The notes beneath the pieces were generated by a model. The model saw only the letters and a list, made by a program, of their open reading frames with translations, ran no database searches and was not told the DNA's origin. The position numbers and the translations under genes are program-made. Below, in pieces: positions 17,732 to 25,414 of a DNA stretch of 64,000 nucleotides (the stretch's first letter is position 1; each line of letters starts with the position of its first letter). The DNA lies in assembly GCA_965115835.1 (NCBI GenBank), contig OZ220471.1:1302001-1366000 (forward strand), given 5' to 3'. The DNA comes from Foliamicus sp965115835 (GTDB taxonomy: Bacteria; Pseudomonadota; Gammaproteobacteria; Steroidobacterales; Foliamicaceae).

Positions 17732-18994
17732 CTACCGGGCGGCTTCCAGCTCCTCTTCGGTAGCGTAGTGGCGGATCTGCCACTCGGAGATCATCGGCAA
17801 GCTGCGGTACATCAGCAGAACCAGGAAGAGCCAGGCGCAAAGCGCGGCAATGGCGATCAGCCATTCGGAGGCGACCATGAACGGCACATGGCTGTCGTTC
17901 AAAAAAGGCATGACAATCAGGTAGCGGTTGATCCAGAAACCGACCACCAGAACTCCGGACAACAGCAGCATCGCCGGCCAGGACCGCTTCACCCAGGCGA
18001 AGATCCCGCACAACAACGGAATGAAGAACATGCAGCTCACCATGGCCCAGAAAAACGGCTGGTAGTGCCCGTACATGTATTTCCTGACCACTCCGTACTC
18101 ATGCGGGAGGTTGCCGAACCAGGAAACGAAGTACTGCGCCCAGAACATGTACAGCCACAGCAGGCTGAATGAAGTCACGAGGATGCCCATCTGCTTGAGG
18201 CGACCGCGGTCGAACCACTCTCTCAGGCCCTCGCAGCGCCACAGCGCCGCGCTCATCAGCAGCAGCGCCCCGCACCCAGCAAGGTTGACGCCCTGAATGA
18301 AATACATCGGAAACACCGAGCTGTGGTAGTGCTCGACCAGCATCATCCCGAAATCCCAGGCGACCAGGGAGTTGCCGACCACATAGAAGAGCAGGATGAA
18401 AAAGGACGAATGGAACAACCGCCGCTGCAGCGCAAACGTGTCCACACGGCGGCGCCAGACGGCCAGCCTGCGCCAGACTGCGCGACACAGGGCATTGCCG
18501 CTTGCAGCCCGTTCATCGGTGGAATCGGGCAGCAGCCCCCAGCAGAAATACAGCACGGACAAGCCGTAGAAGGCCGCCATTGCAACCAGATGGCGCCACA
18601 GCAGGAAATCCTCGTTCAGCCATGGACTCGGATCATGCCCGCCAGCGGTTTCGCGCAACCAGTAAAACAGCGATTCCCGGCCGCAGGCGAAGATCAGACC
18701 GAAGCCGATGAACGCGAACGGCAAAAACGCCAGCGTCATCACCTCGCCCACGCGGTAGAAGGGTCGCGCGAACTCGGCCTTGCAAAGACGCATCACCGCG
18801 GTAAAGCAGATGCCTGCCTGACTCAGGCCGGTCACGAACATCCACATGACAACCGCAAAGGCCCAGGGGAATTGGCCGTCGTCCCCCATCCCGGGCAGCA
18901 GCACAAGGGACCCGCCCGCCAGCCCCGCCAGGAGAGCGGCCGTCGTCACGAAGGCCGAGCGGCTCAGCGCGCCCCTGCCCGCGGTCCGGTTCAT
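17732..18994 (-). CDS. actF: Alternative complex III subunit ActF (NrfD/PsrC-like)
   Basis: The 420-residue polytopic protein has about ten membrane segments and is the second NrfD-type quinol-site subunit of alternative complex III, which oxidises quinol and reduces cytochrome c or a bound oxidase. Landmarks include WAFAVVMWMFVTGLSQAGI near the start, the long hydrophilic loop with DPSPWLN, and VVGNSLVAWDFGMMLVEHYHSSVFPMYFIQG. It is the last gene of the operon. Its ATG overlaps the actE stop (ATGA). No cytochrome oxidase genes follow, unlike the act-cox arrangement in many bacteria. Confidence 0.9.
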   Translation of the reverse strand: MNRTAGRGALSRSAFVTTAALLAGLAGGSLVLLPGMGDDGQFPWAFAVVMWMFVTGLSQAGICFTAVMRLCKAEFARPFYRVGEVMTLAFLPFAFIGFGLIFACGRESLFYWLRETAGGHDPSPWLNEDFLLWRHLVAMAAFYGLSVLYFCWGLLPDSTDERAASGNALCRAVWRRLAVWRRRVDTFALQRRLFHSSFFILLFYVVGNSLVAWDFGMMLVEHYHSSVFPMYFIQGVNLAGCGALLLMSAALWRCEGLREWFDRGRLKQMGILVTSFSLLWLYMFWAQYFVSWFGNLPHEYGVVRKYMYGHYQPFFWAMVSCMFFIPLLCGIFAWVKRSWPAMLLLSGVLVVGFWINRYLIVMPFLNDSHVPFMVASEWLIAIAALCAWLFLVLLMYRSLPMISEWQIRHYATEEELEAAR

Positions 18995-19563
18995 TCCGCG
19001 GCCTGCCCTTCCGCTTCGGTTTCGGTGGCTTGCGCCATCCTTGCGGCCTGCTCGAGCAACCCGGTCCGCAGATAGCGCACGATACGCCAGCGGTCGTCTT
19101 TGGATATCGCAAAGCGATAACCGGGCATCACGACGCCGCCATGCGTGATCGTGTAGAAGAGTTGGCCGTCGGGCTGGTTCTGGACATAGGGCAGCGTCAG
19201 GTCCATGGGCTGCGGGTTGTACTTGAGGCCCACATTGCCGTCGCCGGTTCCTCCCGCACCGTGACAGGTCTGGCAATAGTGCTGGTACTTGAGCGCGCCG
19301 CGTCCGCCGGCGCCCTCATCGCCCGCAAGCGGATTGTCCAGCCTCTCGCCCGCCTTCAGCCGCGCCCGCACCAGATCCTCAAGGCCGTCCGGCCCGTCCA
19401 GCTCGCCTCCGTCGCGGGGAACGGACCGGGCCGGCAACTCCACCGGGAACTCCTGGGTCTTGACGCTGGGCTGGTCCTTCATGTCGTCGTTCCAGGGCAG
19501 CGCCTCGAGCACGACCGGGGCCGCCAGCGCGGCGCACAACAGCAGGGCGGAAATCCGCTTCAT
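18991..19563 (-). CDS. actE: Alternative complex III subunit ActE (monohaem cytochrome c)
   Basis: The 190-residue protein has an N-terminal signal (KRISALLLCAALAAPVVLEA) and one haem c motif, CQTCH, near residue 97. It is followed by GAGGTGDGN and a putative axial methionine in GGVVMPGYRF. ActE is the small cytochrome c subunit, probably the exit point for electrons toward an oxidase. The ATG at 19563 was chosen by the signal sequence and by overlap with the actD stop. The frame is open further upstream but antiparallel homology is absent there. Confidence 0.9.
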   Translation of the reverse strand: MKRISALLLCAALAAPVVLEALPWNDDMKDQPSVKTQEFPVELPARSVPRDGGELDGPDGLEDLVRARLKAGERLDNPLAGDEGAGGRGALKYQHYCQTCHGAGGTGDGNVGLKYNPQPMDLTLPYVQNQPDGQLFYTITHGGVVMPGYRFAISKDDRWRIVRYLRTGLLEQAARMAQATETEAEGQAAE

Positions 19564-20054
19564 CGCTCGCCGTCCCGCTCCACCGACTCGGCGCCCGAGG
19601 CGCGCAGTATCCCTTCGGCCTGATCCGCAGACGCGCCCGCCACCGCGATCACAAAGCGGTCCACATGGCTGGACGGACGATAGACCCGGTCGCGCCAGGC
19701 GGGAAAGCGGCCCACCACAAAGAAGGCGAGCAGCGTTGCGAGCACACCCAGAAGAATGGTCGATTCGTAGGTGATCAGCAGGTAGGGCGGCAGGGAAATC
19801 ACGGGCCGCCCGGCGGTGGGCAGGACAAACCGGGTGGCCGTCCACACGCACAGCGCAAATCCGCCGACCGCGCCCAGTAGGGCGCCCAGCAGGGTGTACA
19901 GCCGCACCTTCGACCGGCCCAGCCCCAGCGCTTCTTCCGCCCCGTGCAGCGGAATGGGCGAGAAAAGCTCGATGCCGGCAACACCCTGCTCGCGCAGCGC
20001 GCGGGCCGCCGCAAGCGCCGTGTCCTCGTGCGAGAAGGTGGCAAGCAGCGTCAC
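19560..20054 (-). CDS. actD: Alternative complex III subunit ActD (DUF3341)
   Basis: The 164-residue protein is of the DUF3341 family: an N-terminal soluble ferredoxin-like part (LLATFSHEDTALAAARALREQGV, then IELFSPIPLHG), two central membrane helices around GALLGAVGGFALCVWTATRF and TILLGVLATLLAFFVVGRFP, and a C-terminal cytoplasmic part ending in GAESVE. ActD is a membrane scaffold subunit without cofactor. Both ends overlap neighbouring act genes by four bases. Confidence 0.9.
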   Translation of the reverse strand: MTLLATFSHEDTALAAARALREQGVAGIELFSPIPLHGAEEALGLGRSKVRLYTLLGALLGAVGGFALCVWTATRFVLPTAGRPVISLPPYLLITYESTILLGVLATLLAFFVVGRFPAWRDRVYRPSSHVDRFVIAVAGASADQAEGILRASGAESVERDGER

Positions 20055-21463
20055 GTGCGAACCTCCTGCTTGCGCAACGGATCGAGAGTTTCCTTGACCT
20101 CATAGATTGATACGGCAGGAAACACCTTCACGAACAGGAGAAACAGCGTGGTGAAGACGGCAAACGACCCCACCGTAATGGAAATCTCGACCAGACTGGG
20201 AAAATACACGCCGAACACATCAGGCAGGAATTTGCGCGGCAGGGAGCTGGCGACGATGATGAAGCGTTCCGTCAGCATGCCGATATTGATCAGGATGGAA
20301 ATCGCCAGCATCACATTCCAGTTCCGGCGGATCCGGCGCGAGAACAGCAGCAGCGGAACCAGGGCGCAAAAGACGATCATTTCCCAATACAGCCAGGCGT
20401 ACGGGCCGCCGCGGATCCTGGAAGCGATGGCCTCGTTTTCGTACGGCGTGTCGGCGTACCAGCCGGTCCTGAAAGCGATGGCCTCGTTCTCGTACGGCGT
20501 GTCGGCGTACCAGCCGGTAAACATCTCGCAGATGTTGATATAGGTCCATATCAGCGACAGCACCAGCAACAGCTTGGAGAGGTTGTCGATATGAAGCTTG
20601 CCGATATAGCGGCCGAAGCCCATGTAGCGCCGCAGCATCCACATCACGGTCACGATGCCCGCAGTGCCCGAATAGATCGCGCCGCAAACGAAATAGGGCG
20701 CGAATATGGTCTGGTGCAGCCCGGGCACCGTGGACATGGCGAAGTCCCATGACACGATGGAGTGCACCGAGACCGCCAGCGGGATCACGAGCACGGCGAA
20801 GAAGGTGTAGGCCCAGCCCAGGGTGTGCCATTCATGCCCGGTCCCGCGCCAGCCAAAGGACAGGATCGCGTAGATCCGGCGGCGCAAGCCCGTGGAGGCG
20901 TCGCGAACCGCCGCGAAGTCCGGCAGGGATCCCATGTAGATGAACACGCTGCTCGCAGTCAGGTAGGTCATGATGGCCATGACGTCGAACATCAGCGGCG
21001 AGCGGAAGTTCGGCCACAGCTCCATCGGGTTGGGGATCGGAAAGGTCCAGTGCACGAACCACAGCCTTCCCACATGCACCATCACGAACATGGCGGCGGT
21101 CATCAGCGAAAACAGCGTCATCGCCTCGGCGCTGCGGTAGATCGACTTGCGCCAGTCCGACTGGGTGATGTGCAGCACCGCCGACAGCAGCGTTCCGGAG
21201 TGGCTCAGGCCGATCCAGAAAATGAAGTTCGACAGGTACGTGCCCCACATGGCGTTGCGGTTCATGCCCGCAGCGCCCACCCCCACGCCGATCTGGTAAA
21301 TCCAGGGGGCAATGAAGAACAGCAGGGCCACGCTGGCCGAAATGCCCAGCGTTACCCAGTAGCGCCACGTGGTGGTGGTGAGCGCCTTGATAACATCGCG
21401 GTTGACCTCGGCGTAGGTGGGTTCGCCGTGGTCGAACATCTGTTGGCGCAGCACAGAAGACAT
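20051..21463 (-). CDS. actC: Alternative complex III subunit ActC (NrfD-like quinol subunit)
   Basis: ActC is the main quinol-oxidising membrane subunit. The 470-residue protein starts with a soluble segment (EVNRDVIKALTTTTWRYWVTLG) and has about ten membrane segments. SNFIFWIGLSHSGTLLSAVLHI is a typical NrfD/PsrC quinone-site region, and SWDFAMSTVPGLHQTIFAPYFVCGAIYSG lies in the second half. A striking oddity is an in-frame tandem repeat of 17 residues (GWYADTPYENEAIA twice in succession) in the periplasmic loop after the ICEMFT segment, caused by a 51-bp DNA duplication. The rest of the protein is intact, so the gene is expected to be functional. Confidence 0.92.
   Translation of the reverse strand: MSSVLRQQMFDHGEPTYAEVNRDVIKALTTTTWRYWVTLGISASVALLFFIAPWIYQIGVGVGAAGMNRNAMWGTYLSNFIFWIGLSHSGTLLSAVLHITQSDWRKSIYRSAEAMTLFSLMTAAMFVMVHVGRLWFVHWTFPIPNPMELWPNFRSPLMFDVMAIMTYLTASSVFIYMGSLPDFAAVRDASTGLRRRIYAILSFGWRGTGHEWHTLGWAYTFFAVLVIPLAVSVHSIVSWDFAMSTVPGLHQTIFAPYFVCGAIYSGTAGIVTVMWMLRRYMGFGRYIGKLHIDNLSKLLLVLSLIWTYINICEMFTGWYADTPYENEAIAFRTGWYADTPYENEAIASRIRGGPYAWLYWEMIVFCALVPLLLFSRRIRRNWNVMLAISILINIGMLTERFIIVASSLPRKFLPDVFGVYFPSLVEISITVGSFAVFTTLFLLFVKVFPAVSIYEVKETLDPLRKQEVRT
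20416..20517 (-). repeat. 51-bp in-frame tandem duplication inside actC
   Basis: Two adjacent 51-base units (20416-20466 and 20467-20517) match at 49 of 51 positions (differences at 20421/20472 and 20438/20489). Each encodes 17 residues containing GWYADTPYENEAIA, so the reading frame is kept. Two differences show it is not a trivial assembly stutter and that the duplication has some age. Confidence 0.95.
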
Positions 21464-21465
21464 GC

Positions 21466-22317
21466 TCAGGCTCCCGCGCTGCCGCTATCCGCCCACCGGG
21501 GTTCGCCGGCTGCCGCATGGTCTCCGGCGGCAGCGCGCCCGTGATGATTGCCGCCGTGGCCGGCGGGCAAGGGAGCGCGCGCATTGCGGAGATACCAAAC
21601 GCTCGGCTCGGTGTTGAGCGCCTTCAGCACCGTATAGGCGCGGGAGTCCCTCACCTTGCGCGATACGGCGCTTTCCGGGTCGTTGCGGTCGCCGAACACG
21701 ATCGCGTCCGTGGGACAGGCCTGGGCGCAGGCAGGCTGCGCCTCGCCGTCGGCCACCCGGCGGTCTTCGTCGCGCGCCCGGTCCTTGGCGCGATTGATGC
21801 GCTGGATGCAGAATGTGCATTTCTCCATTACGCCCTTTTCACGCACCGTCACGTCCGGGTTGAGCTGCTGTTCCAGCGGCTCCTCCCAGGTGTAGGTGAA
21901 CCAGTTGAAGAAGCGCACCTCGTACGGGCAATACACCGCACAGGTGCGGGTGCCGATGCAGCGGTTGTACACCTGGGCGTTGAGTCCGTCCGGGTTGTGG
22001 TAGGTGGCGAACACCGGGCAGGCGATCTCGCAGGGCGCCTTATCGCAGTGCTGGCAGAGCATGGGAATGAAATTCAGCCGCGCGTCGGGGTATTCCCCGT
22101 CCCAGTAGCGCTCTATCCGGATCCACTTCATCTCGCGGCCCTGGCGGATGCGCTTCTCGCCCACGACCGGCAGGTTGTTCTCGGCCTGACAGGCCACCAC
22201 GCAAGCCTCGCAGCCCGTGCAGCGGTCCAGGTCGATAGCCATGGTCCAGTGGTAGTCGAACTTCGGGTAGTACCTGTCCGTTCGGTATTTGCGCAAGGTG
22301 TCCCTGATCGTGCTCAT
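21466..22317 (-). CDS. actB2: Alternative complex III iron-sulfur subunit (ActB C-terminal part, separate gene)
   Basis: The 283-residue ferredoxin-type protein resembles the iron-sulfur half of ActB and the DmsB/PsrB family. Four cysteine groups are visible: CTGCEACVVACQ, CQHCDKAPCEIACP, CIGTRTCAVYCP and CTFCIQRI with CAQACP. They should hold three or four clusters carrying electrons from the quinol site to the haem subunits. The last 40 residues are a His/Gly/Ala-rich tail. In described systems ActB is one protein of about 1000 residues. Here the two halves are separate genes in different frames, four bases apart, with AGGA just before this ATG. Confidence 0.9.
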   Translation of the reverse strand: MSTIRDTLRKYRTDRYYPKFDYHWTMAIDLDRCTGCEACVVACQAENNLPVVGEKRIRQGREMKWIRIERYWDGEYPDARLNFIPMLCQHCDKAPCEIACPVFATYHNPDGLNAQVYNRCIGTRTCAVYCPYEVRFFNWFTYTWEEPLEQQLNPDVTVREKGVMEKCTFCIQRINRAKDRARDEDRRVADGEAQPACAQACPTDAIVFGDRNDPESAVSRKVRDSRAYTVLKALNTEPSVWYLRNARAPLPAGHGGNHHGRAAAGDHAAAGEPRWADSGSAGA

Positions 22318-22321
22318 TGTC

Positions 22322-24520
22322 CTAATGCTTCTCGTCCGGCCCGAGGATCTGTCGGCCCAATGCGCGGCTCACGCCGCCGGGGCCGCCGCCGGTTCTGGTA
22401 AGGCGCCCCCGCTTGCCCGAAACGCGCAGGGCAACCCGGGTAGCCGCCCAGGCGAGCGCCCCGGTGACCGCATCGGCTCGCGCCGCCAGCAGCGAGGCGG
22501 CGTTCGCCCCGCGACCTTTCGCATAGCGGCCGTTGGCGCGGTGGCCGTGCCCCAACGGCATGGCGATCACGTCCGGGCGCACGCCGGGATACTTCACCAC
22601 AGGCACGCTCAGCTTGCCGGCCGGGGATCGCAATTCCACCAGATCCCCGGTGTGCAGGCCGAGACTCTCGGCGGTGGCGGGATTCACCTCCGCCCAGCTT
22701 CCGTACACGACGCTGGTCAGCGGATCCGGCAATTCCTGTATCCAGGGCAGGTTGGCGCCCGCGCCCTCGCGAAAGCCCTGCGTGACATAGGGGTGAAAGA
22801 AGAACGGGAACTCGGACTCGTCGCCCGCAAACTCGGCGTCAGGCACCGATTGCGGCATGGCCATCCGGTCGGAAAGCGTATCCGCCATTCCCTCCGCCAG
22901 CGGCGCTGCCCAAACCCCATCCTGCTGGGCGCGCCGGAAGCGGGCGTCGAAGTCGCCGGACACCCCCAGGGATTCCCATGCCCTGGCCCATTCCGCGCGG
23001 GTAAACGCCCGCGCGTCCTCATGGGGCAGCGCCTCGGCGGCCGCGCCGCCAAGGCGGGCGGCCAGCCGCAACACGATATCGGTAATCGACAGGGTGTCGT
23101 ACAGGCGCGGCCGCACCGGCTGCTGCAGGGTGACCGCCAGCATGCCGGCGCCCGGCGAGGAAATATCGTCCCCCCAGGTCTCCAGGAAGTTGTCGGTAGC
23201 CAGGATCCAGTCGGCCATGGTGGCCGAGTCGTTGAGGAAGCTGTCCAGGCTCACAACCCGGTCGGCCTGCTCCAGCGCTTCCCGGACGCCCAGCGATTCG
23301 GGCAGGTCGTGCACCGGATCGACGCCAGCGAGAATGACCAGCGAGACCTCGCCGTTGGCGGCGGCGGCGGCAAACGCCTCGATGTCCGGCACACCGGAAT
23401 AGGCCGTTGCATGTCCCAGACCGGGCAGCACGGTCTTGCCGGCCGCTCCCAGAACGCGATTGAGGGCGGCAACCGCGGTGAGCGCAACCGTTGCGTTACT
23501 GCCCGCGCCGACCGCGCCCCCGCCCAGTGCAAGCGGCGCCCTGGCGGCAGCCAGACGATCGCCCAGGGCCTCCACGCGAGCTACCGGCAGGCCGGCATAT
23601 CGGGCCGCTTCGGCAAGGCTCATCGCCTCGCCACGATCGACCCGGGACGCGACCTCCGCACCGCCGTGGCCGCGCCGCAGCATCTCGGCCGCCAGCGCAA
23701 GGGCCAGCGCGCCCTCTGTCCCCGGCCGCGCCGGAAGCCACTCGTCGGCGTTGGCGCCGGTAAGCGACAGACGCGGTTCGATCTGCGCCAGATGGCCGCG
23801 CCCGCCTCTGGCGCCATGGCGAAAATCGCCGTACGCCTTGGCGTAGGCGACCGGCGAGCGCCAGGAACCGAGGAAATCGGCGCCGAACGAAACCACCAGA
23901 TCCGCGTTCGCAATGTCGTAGTGCGGAAGCCCCGAAAAACCGTAGGCCGCCCCGGCCGCCGCCAGTTCCGCGGCGGTGGTGTCCAGGGCAAGCCGCCGCA
24001 CATTGGCGTTCAACGCACTGGAGAGGCGGCTCAGCGCTTCTTCTCCGGAACTCAGGGCGCCGCCGGTGAGCACCCAGATGCGACTGCCCATGCCGGCCGA
24101 TTGCAGGGCGCCGAGTTGCGACGCCAGCTCTTCCAGGGCCTCGTCCCAGGAGGTCGGAACAAATCCGCCCTGCCCGTCGGCGCGCATGGGGGAGCGAAGG
24201 CGATCGGGGTTGTACAGGGCGGTCAGGGAAGCCTGGCCCAGCGCGCAGGCGCCGCCGCGATTCACCGGGTGCCCGACATTCCCCTCGATCTTCTTGGCCT
24301 GGCCTTCGCGCACCCTCACGGAAATGCCGCAGCCAGCCGGACACATGCGGCACAGCGTGTTGTACCAGGTGTCCAGACCCGGCGAGAAATCCTCCGGGGG
24401 AACATGGGTGGAAAGCAGGGATTCCAGGGGCCTCTGGTTGACCTCGCCCAGCAACAGGCCCAGGCCCGCGCCCACGCCTCCGGCGCCGGCAAACTTGAAG
24501 ATATCCCTGCGACTTGCCAC
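22322..24520 (-). CDS. actB1: Alternative complex III molybdopterin-oxidoreductase-like subunit (ActB N-terminal part, separate gene)
   Basis: The 732-residue protein resembles molybdopterin oxidoreductases. It has a twin-arginine signal (SRRDIFKFAGAGG), a cysteine motif CRMCPAGCGISVRV followed by GGACALGQ, and domains with TSWDEALEELASQL and SFGADFLGSW. The C-terminal domain carries EVNPATAESLGLHTGDLVEL. In characterised alternative complex III this half has lost the molybdenum cofactor and serves a structural role, so a redox cofactor should not be assumed. Together with the next gene it makes up the length of a normal ActB (732+283). Confidence 0.92.
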   Translation of the reverse strand: MASRRDIFKFAGAGGVGAGLGLLLGEVNQRPLESLLSTHVPPEDFSPGLDTWYNTLCRMCPAGCGISVRVREGQAKKIEGNVGHPVNRGGACALGQASLTALYNPDRLRSPMRADGQGGFVPTSWDEALEELASQLGALQSAGMGSRIWVLTGGALSSGEEALSRLSSALNANVRRLALDTTAAELAAAGAAYGFSGLPHYDIANADLVVSFGADFLGSWRSPVAYAKAYGDFRHGARGGRGHLAQIEPRLSLTGANADEWLPARPGTEGALALALAAEMLRRGHGGAEVASRVDRGEAMSLAEAARYAGLPVARVEALGDRLAAARAPLALGGGAVGAGSNATVALTAVAALNRVLGAAGKTVLPGLGHATAYSGVPDIEAFAAAAANGEVSLVILAGVDPVHDLPESLGVREALEQADRVVSLDSFLNDSATMADWILATDNFLETWGDDISSPGAGMLAVTLQQPVRPRLYDTLSITDIVLRLAARLGGAAAEALPHEDARAFTRAEWARAWESLGVSGDFDARFRRAQQDGVWAAPLAEGMADTLSDRMAMPQSVPDAEFAGDESEFPFFFHPYVTQGFREGAGANLPWIQELPDPLTSVVYGSWAEVNPATAESLGLHTGDLVELRSPAGKLSVPVVKYPGVRPDVIAMPLGHGHRANGRYAKGRGANAASLLAARADAVTGALAWAATRVALRVSGKRGRLTRTGGGPGGVSRALGRQILGPDEKH

Positions 24521-24524
24521 GACG

Positions 24525-25094
24525 TCAATAATGGCAGGTCAAGCAGTCCCGGCCGTTGTCCACCTGCCGCTCGGTGTGGCAATCGATGCACCAGGGCATC
24601 CGCAGGTTCTCGTTGATGTCGACGCGGCGGGCAACCCGTTCCATTTCTTCCACCGGACCGTGGCATTCCTGGCACGCGACCCCGGCGCGAATATGCGGCT
24701 TGTGACGGAAATGGACGAAATCGGGCGTGTCATGCACCTTGACCCAGGCGATCCCCTCGCCCCGCTCCCAGTAGTCGAACAGTTTCTGCACTTCAGGCCG
24801 GTCGCGAACCTCGCCCAGGCCCTTGTGACATCCCACGCAGGTTTCCACGCTGGGCACGCCGGCAGTGGCCGAACGATCCGCCCAGGCATGGCAATACTCG
24901 CAGGGAATCCCGTTATCACCCGCGTGGATCCTGTGGCTGAACTCGATCGGCTGGACCGGAGTGTGGTCGTTCAGCCATGCGCCGTGCGCCCAATGGCCGA
25001 CAAACGCCCCGACAACTATCATCACGGCAACCAGCAGGCCTGTGAAAACGGGCCTTGCGGCCTCGAGCACCGAAATCGACAAGATCAACTCCAC
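24525..25094 (-). CDS. actA: Alternative complex III subunit ActA (pentahaem cytochrome c)
   Basis: The 189-residue protein has an N-terminal membrane anchor (TGLLVAVMIVVGAFVGHWAHG) and five CxxCH haem motifs in order: CEYCH, CVGCH, CQECH, CIDCH and CLTCH. This is the pentahaem electron-wire subunit that opens act operons. The GTG at 25094 was preferred to upstream in-frame codons because family homology begins there and a TATAAT box lies about 17 bases before it. The stop is followed four bases later by actB1. Confidence 0.92.
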   Translation of the reverse strand: MELILSISVLEAARPVFTGLLVAVMIVVGAFVGHWAHGAWLNDHTPVQPIEFSHRIHAGDNGIPCEYCHAWADRSATAGVPSVETCVGCHKGLGEVRDRPEVQKLFDYWERGEGIAWVKVHDTPDFVHFRHKPHIRAGVACQECHGPVEEMERVARRVDINENLRMPWCIDCHTERQVDNGRDCLTCHY

Positions 25095-25110
25095 GCCTTG
25101 ACGGCGCGCG

Positions 25111-25139
25111 ATTATAGACCCTTCCCGCCGCTCTGCCCA
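25111..25139 (-). promoter_or_regulatory. Probable promoter of the act operon
   Basis: On the minus strand a perfect -10 box TATAAT (25116-25111) lies 17 bases upstream of the actA GTG. A poor -35 candidate (TGGGCA, 25139-25134) sits 17 bases further up. The transcript leader would be about 10 bases. Confidence 0.45.
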
Positions 25140-25313
25140 CCGGCGGCGCAACGAAGCCGGATCACGGCGCCGGCATCCGCCAACAGCGGCCGATCAAGGC
25201 CGAGTCGTCCAGAAACCGAAAAGAGCAAGCCCAATTGGCAGCAACCAGTGAAAACATGAAATCGGACAAGATGTTGTGAAGTCTCATCCTGTCCTGGTGT
25301 GAGATACGCGGTC

Positions 25314-25319
25314 TACAAT
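25314..25319 (+). promoter_or_regulatory. Candidate -10 box for the ABC importer operon
   Basis: TACAAT stands about 95 bases upstream of the GTG chosen for the substrate-binding protein. No convincing -35 was seen. The 320-base divergent region 25095-25414 otherwise holds no gene that can be supported. Confidence 0.3.
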
Positions 25320-25414
25320 GCCCATCATGTGGCCCAGCCCATGGGGCTGCTTCGCGCCGGATTGCATTGCGGCTGCGTGAGCGGGAAATTGATCTACTCC
25401 GGAAACGAAACCTC

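Noticed and set aside
25367..25414. TTG 25367 as the start of the substrate-binding protein
   Set aside because: It would put sixteen mostly charged residues before the signal peptide. GTG 25415 gives a normal exported N-terminus.
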